NCBI GenBank assembly: GCA_964560875.1
Contig: CAZLMW010000010.1
Location: 1-64,000, forward strand
DNA: 64,000 nucleotides
Direction: 5' to 3'
Origin: CAZLMW01 sp964560875
GTDB taxonomy: Bacteria; Myxococcota_A; UBA9042
Below the pieces are notes generated by a model, which was not told the origin of the DNA, searched no databases, and saw nothing but the letters and a program-made list of their open reading frames with translations. The translations under genes were made by a program, and so were the position numbers. Positions 25,451 to 34,314 of the stretch are shown piece by piece (the stretch's first letter is position 1; each line of letters begins with the position of its first letter).

Positions 25451-27559
25451 CTACGGGCAGACCGTCTTGATGTCTTTGCAGCAGTCGCCGTACTTGGTGC
25501 ACGACTTGTCGCACTGACACTTGGCGCCCGTCGTGTACTTGTTGCACTTGCCCTTGCAGCTGAGCGCGGGGTCGAGGCCGCCGCCACCGGCGCCACAGAC
25601 CTTCGTCTTGTCGGTGCAGCAGTCCTTGTATTTCGCGCAGTTCGCGTCGCATTGGCACTTGGCGCCGGACGTGTATTTGCCGCACTTGCCGACACAGCTG
25701 AGTGCGGGGTTCGTTCCGCCGCCGCCGCCGCAGACCTTGGCGAGGTCAGGGCAGCAATCCTTGAACTTGGCGCAGTTGCTGTCGCACTGGCACTTGGCCC
25801 CGGTCGTGTACTTGCCGCACTTGTTCTTGCACGTGAGCGTCGTACCGCCGCCGCTTGAGCCGCCGCCGCCTGAGCTGCCGGAGCTGCCGCTGCCACCCGA
25901 GCTGCCGCTGCTGGAGCCGCCGCCGCCACCGCACAGCTTGGTGTAGTCGCCGCAGCAATCGCCCTGCTTGGTGCACTGGGTGTCACACTGGCACTTGGCG
26001 CCCTTGGTGTATTTGCCGCATTGGCCCTTGCACGACGTGGAGGTTCCGCCGCCGCTGCTGGAGCCGCCGCCGCTGTTCGCGCACAGCTTGTCGTAGTCGC
26101 CGCAGCAGTTGCCGAGGAGCTTGCAGATTTTGTTGCAGCCGCACTTGGCAAACGGGTTGATCTGACCGCACTGGCCAGCGCAGGAGCCGCCGGTGCCGCC
26201 GCCTGACGAACCGCCCGAAGAGCCGCCGCCCGGGCACTTGCCGCAGTCGCCGGGGCAGTTCGTGCAGGACTCGCCCTTACCTTTTTCACACTTGCCGTCG
26301 CCGCAGAACGCCTGGCACTGCCCGCAGTCTTGCGTGCACGTCGAACACGTCTCGAGGCCTTCGCACTTGCCGTCGCCGCACTTGGCGCCGCCCTGGCACT
26401 TGCCGCAGTCGGCCTGGCATGTCGCGCACGTCTCGCCACCGTTGCACGTGCCGTCGCCGCATTGCGGGGAGCACTTGCCGCAGTCCGCCGCGCAGCTCTT
26501 GCACGTCTCGTTGCCGCCGCACTGGCCGTCGCCACAGCTGCCGCCCTGCCCGCCTTGTCCGCAACCAGCGATCGCCGCGTTCTTGCACAGGCCGCCGTCA
26601 CACGTGTCGTTGGTGCAGGCGTTGCCGTCGTCGCATTCGAGGCCGATCGTGCAGCACTTGCCCATCGGCGTGTGCTTGCAGGCGTTGTTGATGCAGGTAT
26701 CGGCGGTGCAGCCCTTGCTGTCGTCGCAGTCGCTGTCCTTGGCGCAACAACCGGCCTTGTTGTTGTGGGTGCAGGAGCCGGCCACGCAGCCGTCGTGTGT
26801 GCACGCGTTGCCGTCGTCGCAGTCCAGGTCGAACTTGCAGCCGGTGGCCGTGTGCTTGCAGATGTTCGCGACGCACTGGTCGAGCGTCTTGGCGTTGTTG
26901 TCGTCGCATTGGGTGTCGGCCGTGCAACAGCCCTGGACAGCCTGCATGGCGCACTGGCCGGACGAGCAGGCGCCCTTTGTGCACGGGTCGTTGCTGGCGC
27001 AGTCGGTGTCGGTCTTGCATCCAGCCTGTCCGCCGCTGGCCGAACCGCCGTTCGCGTTGCCACCGCTGGCATTGCCGCCGCCGCTCGTGTTGCCACCGCT
27101 GGCATTGCCGCCGCCGCTCGCGTTGCCACCACTGGCATTGCCGCCGCTGCTCGCGTTGCCGCCGCTCGCGTTGCCGCCACCGTTGTCACCGCTGGACGAT
27201 CCGCCGAAGTTCGGGCCGCCGCTGGGAGGCGCGCCGCCATCGGTCTGGCCGGCATCGGCGTTGGAAAGTGAGGTCTGTTTGCTCGACTGGCAGCCGCCGT
27301 TGACGCAGAAGCGACCAGCTGGGCAGTCCGAATCGAAGGAGCAAGACTGGAGCGTGGGACCGGTGGGGCCACCTGACCCACCGCCGCATCCTGCGAACAG
27401 GGCGCTAGCGGCGATGCAAGCTGCGAAGGCGAGCGCATGTGGGGCCCAGAGACCCCGGATCCGCCGACTCGAAAGCTCCGCCTGGAGCGCGCTCCGAGAG
27501 GTCATAAACGCATACATGCGCTTCATTTCGGTGAGACGCGGCGTCGCTTTGTGGTGCAT
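25451..27559 (-). CDS. lipoprotein with Gly/Asn repeats, disulfide repeats and five somatomedin-B-like domains
   Basis: A 702-residue modular surface lipoprotein. After a lipoprotein signal (AACIAASALFAGC) comes a CPAGRFCVNGGC module, then a low-complexity GGNASGGN tract. Next are CDDGNACTHDGC-type repeats and four CGDGxC-GxETC-xxC-xxDCGKC repeats. The C-terminus has five domains of about 34 residues, each with eight cysteines in the somatomedin-B order C-C-C-C-C-CC-C (for example CGKYTTGAKCQCD then DCCPDLAKVC), separated by Gly/Ser linkers. Somatomedin-B domains mediate protein binding in animal extracellular matrix proteins. Start 27559 has GGGAG upstream; a later ATG (27526 or 27505) is possible. 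Function here is inferred as adhesion or matrix binding. Confidence 0.85.
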   Translation of the reverse strand: MHHKATPRLTEMKRMYAFMTSRSALQAELSSRRIRGLWAPHALAFAACIAASALFAGCGGGSGGPTGPTLQSCSFDSDCPAGRFCVNGGCQSSKQTSLSNADAGQTDGGAPPSGGPNFGGSSSGDNGGGNASGGNASSGGNASGGNASGGGNASGGNTSGGGNASGGNANGGSASGGQAGCKTDTDCASNDPCTKGACSSGQCAMQAVQGCCTADTQCDDNNAKTLDQCVANICKHTATGCKFDLDCDDGNACTHDGCVAGSCTHNNKAGCCAKDSDCDDSKGCTADTCINNACKHTPMGKCCTIGLECDDGNACTNDTCDGGLCKNAAIAGCGQGGQGGSCGDGQCGGNETCKSCAADCGKCSPQCGDGTCNGGETCATCQADCGKCQGGAKCGDGKCEGLETCSTCTQDCGQCQAFCGDGKCEKGKGESCTNCPGDCGKCPGGGSSGGSSGGGTGGSCAGQCGQINPFAKCGCNKICKLLGNCCGDYDKLCANSGGGSSSGGGTSTSCKGQCGKYTKGAKCQCDTQCTKQGDCCGDYTKLCGGGGGSSSGSSGGSGSSGSSGGGGSSGGGTTLTCKNKCGKYTTGAKCQCDSNCAKFKDCCPDLAKVCGGGGGTNPALSCVGKCGKYTSGAKCQCDANCAKYKDCCTDKTKVCGAGGGGLDPALSCKGKCNKYTTGAKCQCDKSCTKYGDCCKDIKTVCP

Positions 27560-27794
27560 GCCAACTCCCGGTGTGCCTTCCCCAAGGTCGCGGCATGATA
27601 CAGACGACAGGGCCACGCGAAAACGGAAAAATGTGTGTCACGACCGATTTTCGGTGTCGAGCTACCCCATGTGTGACAGATTCTCGGAAGTCATTGTATC
27701 CCCCTGCCCTGTTCAGACGAACCGCGCTGTCGGACAAAATGCACCCACAAAGACCCGAAGCCTGCCGCGGCGCAACCGATCGCCCGCAGCAACG

Positions 27795-27857
27795 GCCCGA
27801 TGAATCTTCGTCCTGGCCCAATGAACCTTCGTCTTAGCCCGATGAATCTTCGTCTTA
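27795..27857. repeat. three tandem 21-bp direct repeats
   Basis: Units at 27795, 27816 and 27837 share gcccgatgaatcttcgtc with few changes (the middle copy has caatgaacc). The array lies 80 bases before the nucleotidyltransferase-like gene. It is the only structure seen in the 377-base gap between the divergent genes (27560-27936), so it may be a protein-binding iteron array. Confidence 0.75.
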
Positions 27858-27936
27858 CATTGCGGGCATGCGGGCGCCTTCGCTTGCACAGCAGTCAGAC
27901 GACGGGTAGAGGTTGAATTCACCCCGCTCGCAGCCG

Positions 27937-28950
27937 ATGAAACCACCGACTCACACAGCCGATTCCGCGGTCTATCGTCCGAACAGCGACGCAGCGACGG
28001 GCGCGCTCGACGGCGCGGCACCTACGCCGATCGCGGCTGCGGTCGTGCGCGCGGTCGTCTACGCAGATCTATTCGATTTTCCGATCCATATCGACGAGTT
28101 GTGGCGGCAACTACCGATGCACACGGCGTCGATGAGCGACGTCGCGCACGCGGTGGACGAAGACGCTTTTGTCACCCAGCGCGTGCAGCGCGAGGGCGAC
28201 TTGATCTTCCTGCGCGGCCGCGAGCATCTCGTGCAACACCGCCGTCAGCAGGAACTCGACACCGACGAACTGGTCGACCAACACCTGGACGTGCTGCGGA
28301 TCCTCAGCCGACTGCCCTGGATTCGCATGGTCGCGTTCAGCGGCGGAACAAGCCGCAAGAACTCGATCGGCCACGACGACATCGATCTCTTCATCGTCAC
28401 GGCGCGTCGACGCGCATGGGCCGTGTACGCGTTGATGGTCGTTGTGAGTCGCGCGATGGGTTGCCGCGACGTGCTCTGCGCCAACTACCTTGTCGATGTC
28501 GACAATGTCAGCGTGCCGGATCGTGGCGACCTGTTCACCGGGCACGAGATGATGGCGCTGCGCCCATTGGTCGGAGAAAACGTGCTGCGGCACGTGTGCG
28601 CGAAGAACCCGTGGGTGAACGAGATCCTGCCAAACGCGTCGCCCCGGGAGCGGGAGCGGCTTTGGGCGGAAGCGGACTGGGAACAGGCGGCGCGCGACGC
28701 GCTGGAGATCGGGCTGTGGCCCGCAGGCGCTCTGCTTGAGCGAGTTTCGCGCGTCGTATTCGGCCCGCGCATTCGGGCGAAAGCCAGGCGGACCGCAGGG
28801 GGCGACGTGCTGCTCCGCAATGGGCTGTTGAAGCTGCACACCACCGACAACCGCAAGCGCGTGATCGCTCGCTTCCGTGCCGGGCTTGAAAAACATGGGC
28901 TGTGGAGCGACGCCCTCGGCGCGCGGATGCCGCGGAGGCACCGGTCGTGA
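27937..28950 (+). CDS. nucleotidyltransferase-fold protein, first gene of a glycan/lipid modification operon
   Basis: A 337-residue protein. The segment FSGGTSRKNSIGHDDIDLFI near 145 has the GGxSxxN plus DxD layout of the polymerase-beta-like nucleotidyltransferase fold. The N-terminal part (AAVVRAVVYADLFDFPIHIDELWRQL) resembles a winged-helix segment often found with such enzymes. The glycine/serine pair is GGTS rather than GGS. It could transfer a nucleotide to a sugar, lipid or protein; the substrate is unknown. The ATG at 27937 is one option; an in-frame TTG lies at 27913. Its stop overlaps the GTG start of the next radical SAM gene. Confidence 0.6.
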   Translation: MKPPTHTADSAVYRPNSDAATGALDGAAPTPIAAAVVRAVVYADLFDFPIHIDELWRQLPMHTASMSDVAHAVDEDAFVTQRVQREGDLIFLRGREHLVQHRRQQELDTDELVDQHLDVLRILSRLPWIRMVAFSGGTSRKNSIGHDDIDLFIVTARRRAWAVYALMVVVSRAMGCRDVLCANYLVDVDNVSVPDRGDLFTGHEMMALRPLVGENVLRHVCAKNPWVNEILPNASPRERERLWAEADWEQAARDALEIGLWPAGALLERVSRVVFGPRIRAKARRTAGGDVLLRNGLLKLHTTDNRKRVIARFRAGLEKHGLWSDALGARMPRRHRS

Positions 28951-30557
28951 TCGACGCCCTGATTGGCCAAGCGTATCACCTGCGCTTCGACCCCAAGCTG
29001 TGGCAGAGCATGCAGCCGTACCCGCCGCTCGGGTCGCTGTACGCCGCCGCAACCGTCCGTGCAATGGGCCTGCAGGTCGCCTTTCACGACGCCATGTTGG
29101 CCGACGGGGTCAACGAGTGGTGCGCCGCCGTCGACCGCACCAGACCCCGCTACGCCATCCTGTACGAGGACAACTTCAACTACCTCACGAAGATGTGTCT
29201 GACGCGGATGCGCGACGCCGCCGTCGACATGATCTCGTGGGCCCGTCGTCGCGGCTGCACGGTCATCGTCGCCGGCTCCGACCCTACGGACCATCCCGAT
29301 CACTACCTCGACGCCGGCGCCGCGTTCGTCATCCGAGGCGAGGGGGAGGAGACGCTGCAGGCGCTGCTCGAACAGCTCGAGGGGCGCGGCGGATCGCTGC
29401 CAGACATCGCCGGTCTCACCTGGCGAGACGAGTCCGCAAAGCGCATCGACAACCCAGCCAGGGCCGTCATCCGCGCGATCGACGAGCTGCCCACACCGGC
29501 CTGGGACCTGGTCGACCTGCGTCGCTACAAGCGCGTCTGGATGGAGCGCCACGGCTACTTCTCGATCAACCTCGTCACCACGCGTGGCTGTCCGTACCAC
29601 TGCAATTGGTGCGCGAAACCGTTGTGGGGTCAGCGCTACAACATGCACAGCGCGGGCTACGTCGCCGATCAGCTGCAGTGGCTCATGCGCGAATGTTCGC
29701 CCGACCACGTCTGGTTCATGGACGACATCATGGGTCTGAAGAAGGGCTGGTTCGGTCAGTTCGCCGATGAATTGGAGGCGCGCGGCATCGCGATCCCGTT
29801 CAAATGCCTGAGCCGGGCAGACCTGCTGCTACGAGACGGTGAGATCGACGCGATGGCACGCGCGGGGTGCGAAATCGTGTGGATCGGCGCCGAATCCGGA
29901 TCGCAGAAAGTGCTGGACGCGATGGACAAAGGCACCCGGGTCCAAGACATCTACTCGGCCGCAGAAAAGCTCCATGCGGCGGGCGTCAAGGTCGCGTTTT
30001 TCCTGCAGTTTGGATATCCCGGCGAGGGCGCCGGGGAGATCGAGGCCACGCGGCGGATGATCCGCGAATGCGCGCCCGACGATATCGGCATCTCCGTCGC
30101 ATACCCGCTCCCCGGCACCAAATTCCACGGCATGGTCCGCGAGCAGCTCGGCGAAAAGCGCAACTGGGTGGACAGCAGCGACCTGGCGATGATGTTCAAG
30201 GGACCATTTACGACCGATTTCTACCGACACCTGCACACCGTGATTCACATGGAATACCGGACGCAAAAGACCATGGCCACGTTGCGGCGCAACGCCGAGG
30301 ATGGCGGGGTCCTGGCCGGTCTGACTGCGATCGACGGGCGGCGTGCGGCGCGTTTGGCGCGGGATGTGGCGGGCCTGAAGCGGGCGGAGCGAAAACTCGC
30401 AAAGCTGGCGCAGGTGCCGCACGAGGGACTCGCGGAGATGGGCGGCGTGCTCAGCCCCGAAGAAGCGGCTCAGCCCTCGCCCCAGCAGATGTCGGCCGAG
30501 AATCTGTCTCGAGAAACCACAACTGGTCATACCACTGGCGCTGGAGCCGTTCACTGA
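28947..30557 (+). CDS. B12-binding-domain radical SAM protein (first of pair)
   Basis: A 536-residue enzyme with an N-terminal cobalamin-binding-like domain (about 1-150; YPPLGSLYAAATVRAMG, VIRGEGEETLQALL) and a radical SAM core (about 190-410) with TRGCPYHCNWCAKP (CxxxCxxC), WIGAESGSQKVLDAM and FGYPGEG. A helical C-terminal tail follows. Such enzymes include C-methyltransferases and cyclases. The GTG at 28947 is chosen because it overlaps the preceding stop (GTGA); an earlier GTG at 28902 is possible. The next gene, a paralogue of the same architecture, begins within its stop codon (TGATG). Confidence 0.85.
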   Translation: MIDALIGQAYHLRFDPKLWQSMQPYPPLGSLYAAATVRAMGLQVAFHDAMLADGVNEWCAAVDRTRPRYAILYEDNFNYLTKMCLTRMRDAAVDMISWARRRGCTVIVAGSDPTDHPDHYLDAGAAFVIRGEGEETLQALLEQLEGRGGSLPDIAGLTWRDESAKRIDNPARAVIRAIDELPTPAWDLVDLRRYKRVWMERHGYFSINLVTTRGCPYHCNWCAKPLWGQRYNMHSAGYVADQLQWLMRECSPDHVWFMDDIMGLKKGWFGQFADELEARGIAIPFKCLSRADLLLRDGEIDAMARAGCEIVWIGAESGSQKVLDAMDKGTRVQDIYSAAEKLHAAGVKVAFFLQFGYPGEGAGEIEATRRMIRECAPDDIGISVAYPLPGTKFHGMVREQLGEKRNWVDSSDLAMMFKGPFTTDFYRHLHTVIHMEYRTQKTMATLRRNAEDGGVLAGLTAIDGRRAARLARDVAGLKRAERKLAKLAQVPHEGLAEMGGVLSPEEAAQPSPQQMSAENLSRETTTGHTTGAGAVH

Positions 30558-31990
30558 TGCCCGATATTCTGCTGACGCACGGGTATTTCTTGTGGAACGA
30601 CGCCCACGAGCTCGCGACGATGCGCCCGTATCCGCCGTTGGGCATCCTCTACTTGTCGGCGTATCTCAAGCGCGCCGGCGTGGCCGTGGACGTTTTCGAC
30701 AGCACGTTTTCGACGATCGACCGGTTCGAGCGGCACGTAGCCCAGCATCGGCCGCCCGTGGTCGGCATCTACACGAACATGATGACGCGTCAAAACGTGC
30801 TGCGGATGATGGCCATCGCGCGCCGACTCGGGGCAAAGGTCGTCCTCGGAGGCCCCGATCCGGGCAACTACGCAGCCGAATACCTGCAACGCGGCGCCGA
30901 CTGTGTCGTTATCGGCGAGGGCGAAGAGACGCTGCTGGCCGTCCTGAAGGCGTGGCGAACGGCCGATGAGACGCCGCTGCGCGACATCGCCGGGGTGGCC
31001 TATCGCGACGGCGACGAGGTCATCAAGACGCCGGCACGCGCCCAGATCAGCAAGCTCGCCGACCTGCCCTGGCCCGACCGCGACGCGATCGACATGCAGG
31101 CTTATATCGATGCGTGGCGACGGCATCACGGCCTCGGCAGCGTTTCCCTCATCACCGCCCGCGGCTGTCCGTTTCATTGCCAGTGGTGCAGTCACGCGGT
31201 CTACGGCCACAGCCATCGCAGGCGCCCGGTCAGCGATGTCGCCGACGAGGTCGAGGACATCATCGAGCGCTATAGGCCGGACATGCTTTGGTACGCCGAC
31301 GATGTGTTCACGATCCACAAGAAGTGGTTCTTCAAGTACGCCGCCGAGCTCGAGCGGCGCGGAATTCGCATCCCGTTTGAAACCATTACGCGCGAGGACC
31401 GCCTCGACGAAAACATCATCGCACGGCTGGCGGACATGGGCTGTCGACGCATCTGGGTCGGGGCCGAAAGCGGCTCGCAACGCATCCTCGATCGGATGCA
31501 GCGCAGCACGGACGCAGAGCGTGTGATCGCGATGGTGCGGCTGCTCCAAAAACACGGCATCGAAGCGGGCATGTTCATCATGTTGGGCTATGACGGCGAG
31601 GAGCAGTCCGACCTCGAAGAGACGGTGCGGGTGCTCTCCGCGGCGGCGCCGGACATCTTCCTGACCACGGTCAGCTACCCGATCAAGGACACCGGCTATT
31701 TCGAAGCCGTCCAGGACCGGGTCGTCGCGCACAAGTCGTGGGATGACGGCAGCGACCGCGATCTCAGCGTCATCGGCCGACATTCCGACGCGTTCTATCG
31801 GCACGCGACACGCTGGATGGTTGGCGAAGTGGGCTGGCGCACCGCCCTCAAGCGGGAAGGACTGGCCGCCGGCCGGTGGTCCGAGATCGCGCGGCACATG
31901 GCGAACTCCGCCCGCGGCAAGCTGGGCATGTGGATGCATGAGGGCGAACGCGAATCGGGATCTCCCACGTCGCCTGGCGGCGCGCGCTGA
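30557..31990 (+). CDS. B12-binding-domain radical SAM protein (second of pair)
   Basis: A 477-residue paralogue of the upstream protein: N-terminal B12-like domain (YPPLGILYLSAYLKRAG, VVIGEGEETLLAV) and radical SAM core with ARGCPFHCQWCSHA and WVGAESGSQRILDRM. The two share parallel motifs (AESGSQ, then FxxFGYPGEG versus FIMLGYDGEE) but clear divergence elsewhere, so they probably act on different positions or substrates. The start overlaps the previous stop by one base and its stop abuts the next ATG. Substrate unknown; the neighbouring glycosyltransferases suggest a lipid or saccharide. Confidence 0.85.
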   Translation: MPDILLTHGYFLWNDAHELATMRPYPPLGILYLSAYLKRAGVAVDVFDSTFSTIDRFERHVAQHRPPVVGIYTNMMTRQNVLRMMAIARRLGAKVVLGGPDPGNYAAEYLQRGADCVVIGEGEETLLAVLKAWRTADETPLRDIAGVAYRDGDEVIKTPARAQISKLADLPWPDRDAIDMQAYIDAWRRHHGLGSVSLITARGCPFHCQWCSHAVYGHSHRRRPVSDVADEVEDIIERYRPDMLWYADDVFTIHKKWFFKYAAELERRGIRIPFETITREDRLDENIIARLADMGCRRIWVGAESGSQRILDRMQRSTDAERVIAMVRLLQKHGIEAGMFIMLGYDGEEQSDLEETVRVLSAAAPDIFLTTVSYPIKDTGYFEAVQDRVVAHKSWDDGSDRDLSVIGRHSDAFYRHATRWMVGEVGWRTALKREGLAAGRWSEIARHMANSARGKLGMWMHEGERESGSPTSPGGAR

Positions 31991-32776
31991 ATGACGACGC
32001 AGGCACCGTTCGATGCGGCGGCAGCGGGGTACGACGCGCAGTTTTCGGACTCGCGGCTGGGCCGAATGCTGCGCGACTCGGTGCGGAGGTTGCTGGGCGA
32101 CTTCGGGCCCGGTCAGCGCGTTCTCGAGATCGGTTGTGGCACCGGAGCCGACGCGGTGTGGCTCGCCGAGCGCGGCGTGGACGTCGTGGCGAGCGATCAA
32201 AGCCCGGCGATGCTCGAAACGACGCGAAAGCGTGCAACGAAAGCCGGCGTGGACCTGCAAACCGCGGTCGTGGACATCGGCGCGCTGCCCGACGGGCTCG
32301 ATAACCGGCTGTTCGATGGCGTCATCAGCAACTTCGGCCCGCTCAATTGTGTCGCTGATCGCAAGCCACTCGCCCGTTGGCTGGCGGAGCGTTGTGCGCC
32401 CGGGGCCCGCCTCGTGCTCGTCGTCATGGGGCCGATTTGCCCGTGGGAGATAGGATGGTACGCGCTCGCTGGCGATCTGCGCTCGGCCACACGTCGCTTC
32501 CGATCGGGCGGGATTGCTCACGCGGGTGGTGGCGGCGAGGTTCGCGTGTGGTACCCATCTCCACGCAAGCTAAGAGCCGAATTCGCCGAGTTCTTCGAGC
32601 CGATTGGAACGCGTGGCGTTGGCGTCCTGCTGCCACCGTCAGATGCCGCGCACGTCGTCGACCGGGCGCCGCGGCTGTTCAACACGCTCGGTCGCATCGA
32701 GCGTCGAATCGATCGCCTGCCTGGCGTGCCATGGCTGGGTGACCACTACGTCCAGGTCTTCCTGCGCCGCCCGTGA
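31991..32776 (+). CDS. class I SAM-dependent methyltransferase
   Basis: A 261-residue methyltransferase. The N-terminus FDAAAAGYDAQFSDS is typical of the UbiE/Methyltransf_11 group, followed by motif I VLEIGCGTGADAVWLAERG near 45, ASDQSPAMLE (acidic ribose-binding residue) and GVISNFGPLNCV. It starts directly after the second radical SAM gene stop and its stop overlaps the next gene's GTG (GTGA). Target unknown. Confidence 0.88.
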   Translation: MTTQAPFDAAAAGYDAQFSDSRLGRMLRDSVRRLLGDFGPGQRVLEIGCGTGADAVWLAERGVDVVASDQSPAMLETTRKRATKAGVDLQTAVVDIGALPDGLDNRLFDGVISNFGPLNCVADRKPLARWLAERCAPGARLVLVVMGPICPWEIGWYALAGDLRSATRRFRSGGIAHAGGGGEVRVWYPSPRKLRAEFAEFFEPIGTRGVGVLLPPSDAAHVVDRAPRLFNTLGRIERRIDRLPGVPWLGDHYVQVFLRRP

Positions 32777-34314
32777 CCGTCGAGAAAACTGTCGATCGCC
32801 GCCCTCAGCGGAAGACCCGTGGCCGTCTCTCGACGCCCGAAGCGCTTGCCTGCTTCTCGGTCGCCTTGCTGATCCGCGTGGCCTTCGCGGCGCTGCACGA
32901 CTTCGACGGGGCGTACGGCCAAGACGCGTGGGCGTACATCGAGCGCGCTTTTCGCCTGCGCGCGACAGGTTTCGCGCTGCAGCCGTTCGATCCCGGCTAC
33001 ACGCTCCCGGTGCTGTTTGCATTCATGATTGCGTCGATGATGGCGGTCGTGGGGCCGGTCGTCGGGGCGGGACAGGCGGTCGCGATCGTGGCTGGCTCGC
33101 TCACGGCGCCGATCATGGCGGCCCTGACTCGCGCGCTGTTTCCCCGAGCGCACCGCAGCGCAGCCTGGATCGCGGCCGGCCTGGTGGCTTTTTCCGGTCA
33201 GCACGTCACCTGGTCTATCGCGGCCATGAGCGATGCGCCCGCCGCGCTTTTTGTCGCCGTGAGCATGCTGGCCCTCGCACGTGCCCAACGGCCCGAGACT
33301 TTCGGCCGCTGGATGGTGCTCGCCGGACTTGCCCTCGGAGTCGCCTGGTCGACGCGGTGGTCTTACGTCGCAGTGGCGCCCGCTTTCGCCGCCGCGTGGA
33401 TCATCGCAGCGCGTGCCGTCAATGCGCTTGCTCCGGGCCATTATCGCCGCGCTGGCCTCGCCGTCTTGGCCGGGATCGTCGCCTGCCTTCCGCAGCTGAT
33501 CATCACACTGCGCCACCCCAAGGGCCTTGGAATCGGATGGTCAGGCGACTGGAGCCCTCTGAATTTTGTTGTCCGATCGTTCTATTTTGCAGAGGGCCAA
33601 TACGACTACACATTGCCCATGGGCGTGTACTACGCGCTGCCCGCCATTCATCCGGGTTGGATGTCGCCGGTGGTGGGGCTGTGCGGGATCTGGGGGCTGC
33701 ACTCGGTGTGGAAGAAGCGCGCGATGGTGCGCGACCAAGTCGCCCTTGCCCTCTGCGCAGGTGGCGCGGCGTGTTCGTGGCTGATGCTCGCTGGGATGCC
33801 CCATCAGAACTTTCGGTATGGCATGCAGATCTGGCTGCCGCTGGTGCCGCTGGTGGCGTTGGGCGTGTCGAGGATCGGCAAGCTCACGGCCGGCAAGCGG
33901 CGGCTGGCTTTGGTCGGCGTCGGTCTGTCGTGCTGCGTGCTGCTGGTCTGGACGGTTCGCTCCCCGGCGCAGCTTGTCGCCATCGCGCATGGCCATCGGG
34001 ACGCTGCGCTCGCGCTCACGAAGGATTTGCCGGCCGACGCGCGAATTTGGGCGCTGGGCCCCACCGCAACCCTGCAGAACCGGACCGCCCGCGATGTGGT
34101 GGAGCTGTTTCGTCGCAAACCGTCCGACGTGGCCAACGCGCTGGCGAGCCCGCGGCCGCTGTACACGTTGTTCGATCCGGCGGCGGCAGCGCGGTGGCGC
34201 CATGGCGATCTGCCTCGTACGCTCGCGGCGTTGCAGCGCAGCCGTGTGGATGACATCGCGGTCAACCCGCCGTGGACGCTGCGCCGGTACACGCCGCCCC
34301 GGTCGAACCGATGA
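32773..34314 (+). CDS. multi-pass membrane glycosyltransferase, GT39/ArnT-like
   Basis: A 513-residue protein with about ten transmembrane helices. The first periplasmic loop has DFDGAYGQDAWAYIERAF, placing an aspartate where GT-C enzymes (GT39/ArnT/PMT) carry their catalytic acid. It is followed by alternating hydrophobic helices and a soluble C-terminal portion (about 410-513). GT-C enzymes use polyprenyl-phosphate-linked sugars, so transfer of a lipid-linked sugar on the outer face of the membrane is inferred. The GTG start overlaps the methyltransferase stop, and its stop overlaps the GT4 gene (ATGA). Confidence 0.75.
   Translation: MTVEKTVDRRPQRKTRGRLSTPEALACFSVALLIRVAFAALHDFDGAYGQDAWAYIERAFRLRATGFALQPFDPGYTLPVLFAFMIASMMAVVGPVVGAGQAVAIVAGSLTAPIMAALTRALFPRAHRSAAWIAAGLVAFSGQHVTWSIAAMSDAPAALFVAVSMLALARAQRPETFGRWMVLAGLALGVAWSTRWSYVAVAPAFAAAWIIAARAVNALAPGHYRRAGLAVLAGIVACLPQLIITLRHPKGLGIGWSGDWSPLNFVVRSFYFAEGQYDYTLPMGVYYALPAIHPGWMSPVVGLCGIWGLHSVWKKRAMVRDQVALALCAGGAACSWLMLAGMPHQNFRYGMQIWLPLVPLVALGVSRIGKLTAGKRRLALVGVGLSCCVLLVWTVRSPAQLVAIAHGHRDAALALTKDLPADARIWALGPTATLQNRTARDVVELFRRKPSDVANALASPRPLYTLFDPAAAARWRHGDLPRTLAALQRSRVDDIAVNPPWTLRRYTPPRSNR

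Noticed and set aside
25423..27438. A 671-codon minus-strand frame of Ala/Arg/Thr repeats
   Set aside because: Frame-shifted reading of the somatomedin-B lipoprotein; the real frame has the ordered cysteines.
27795..27857. CRISPR array
   Set aside because: Repeats are directly adjacent with no spacers and no cas genes are nearby.
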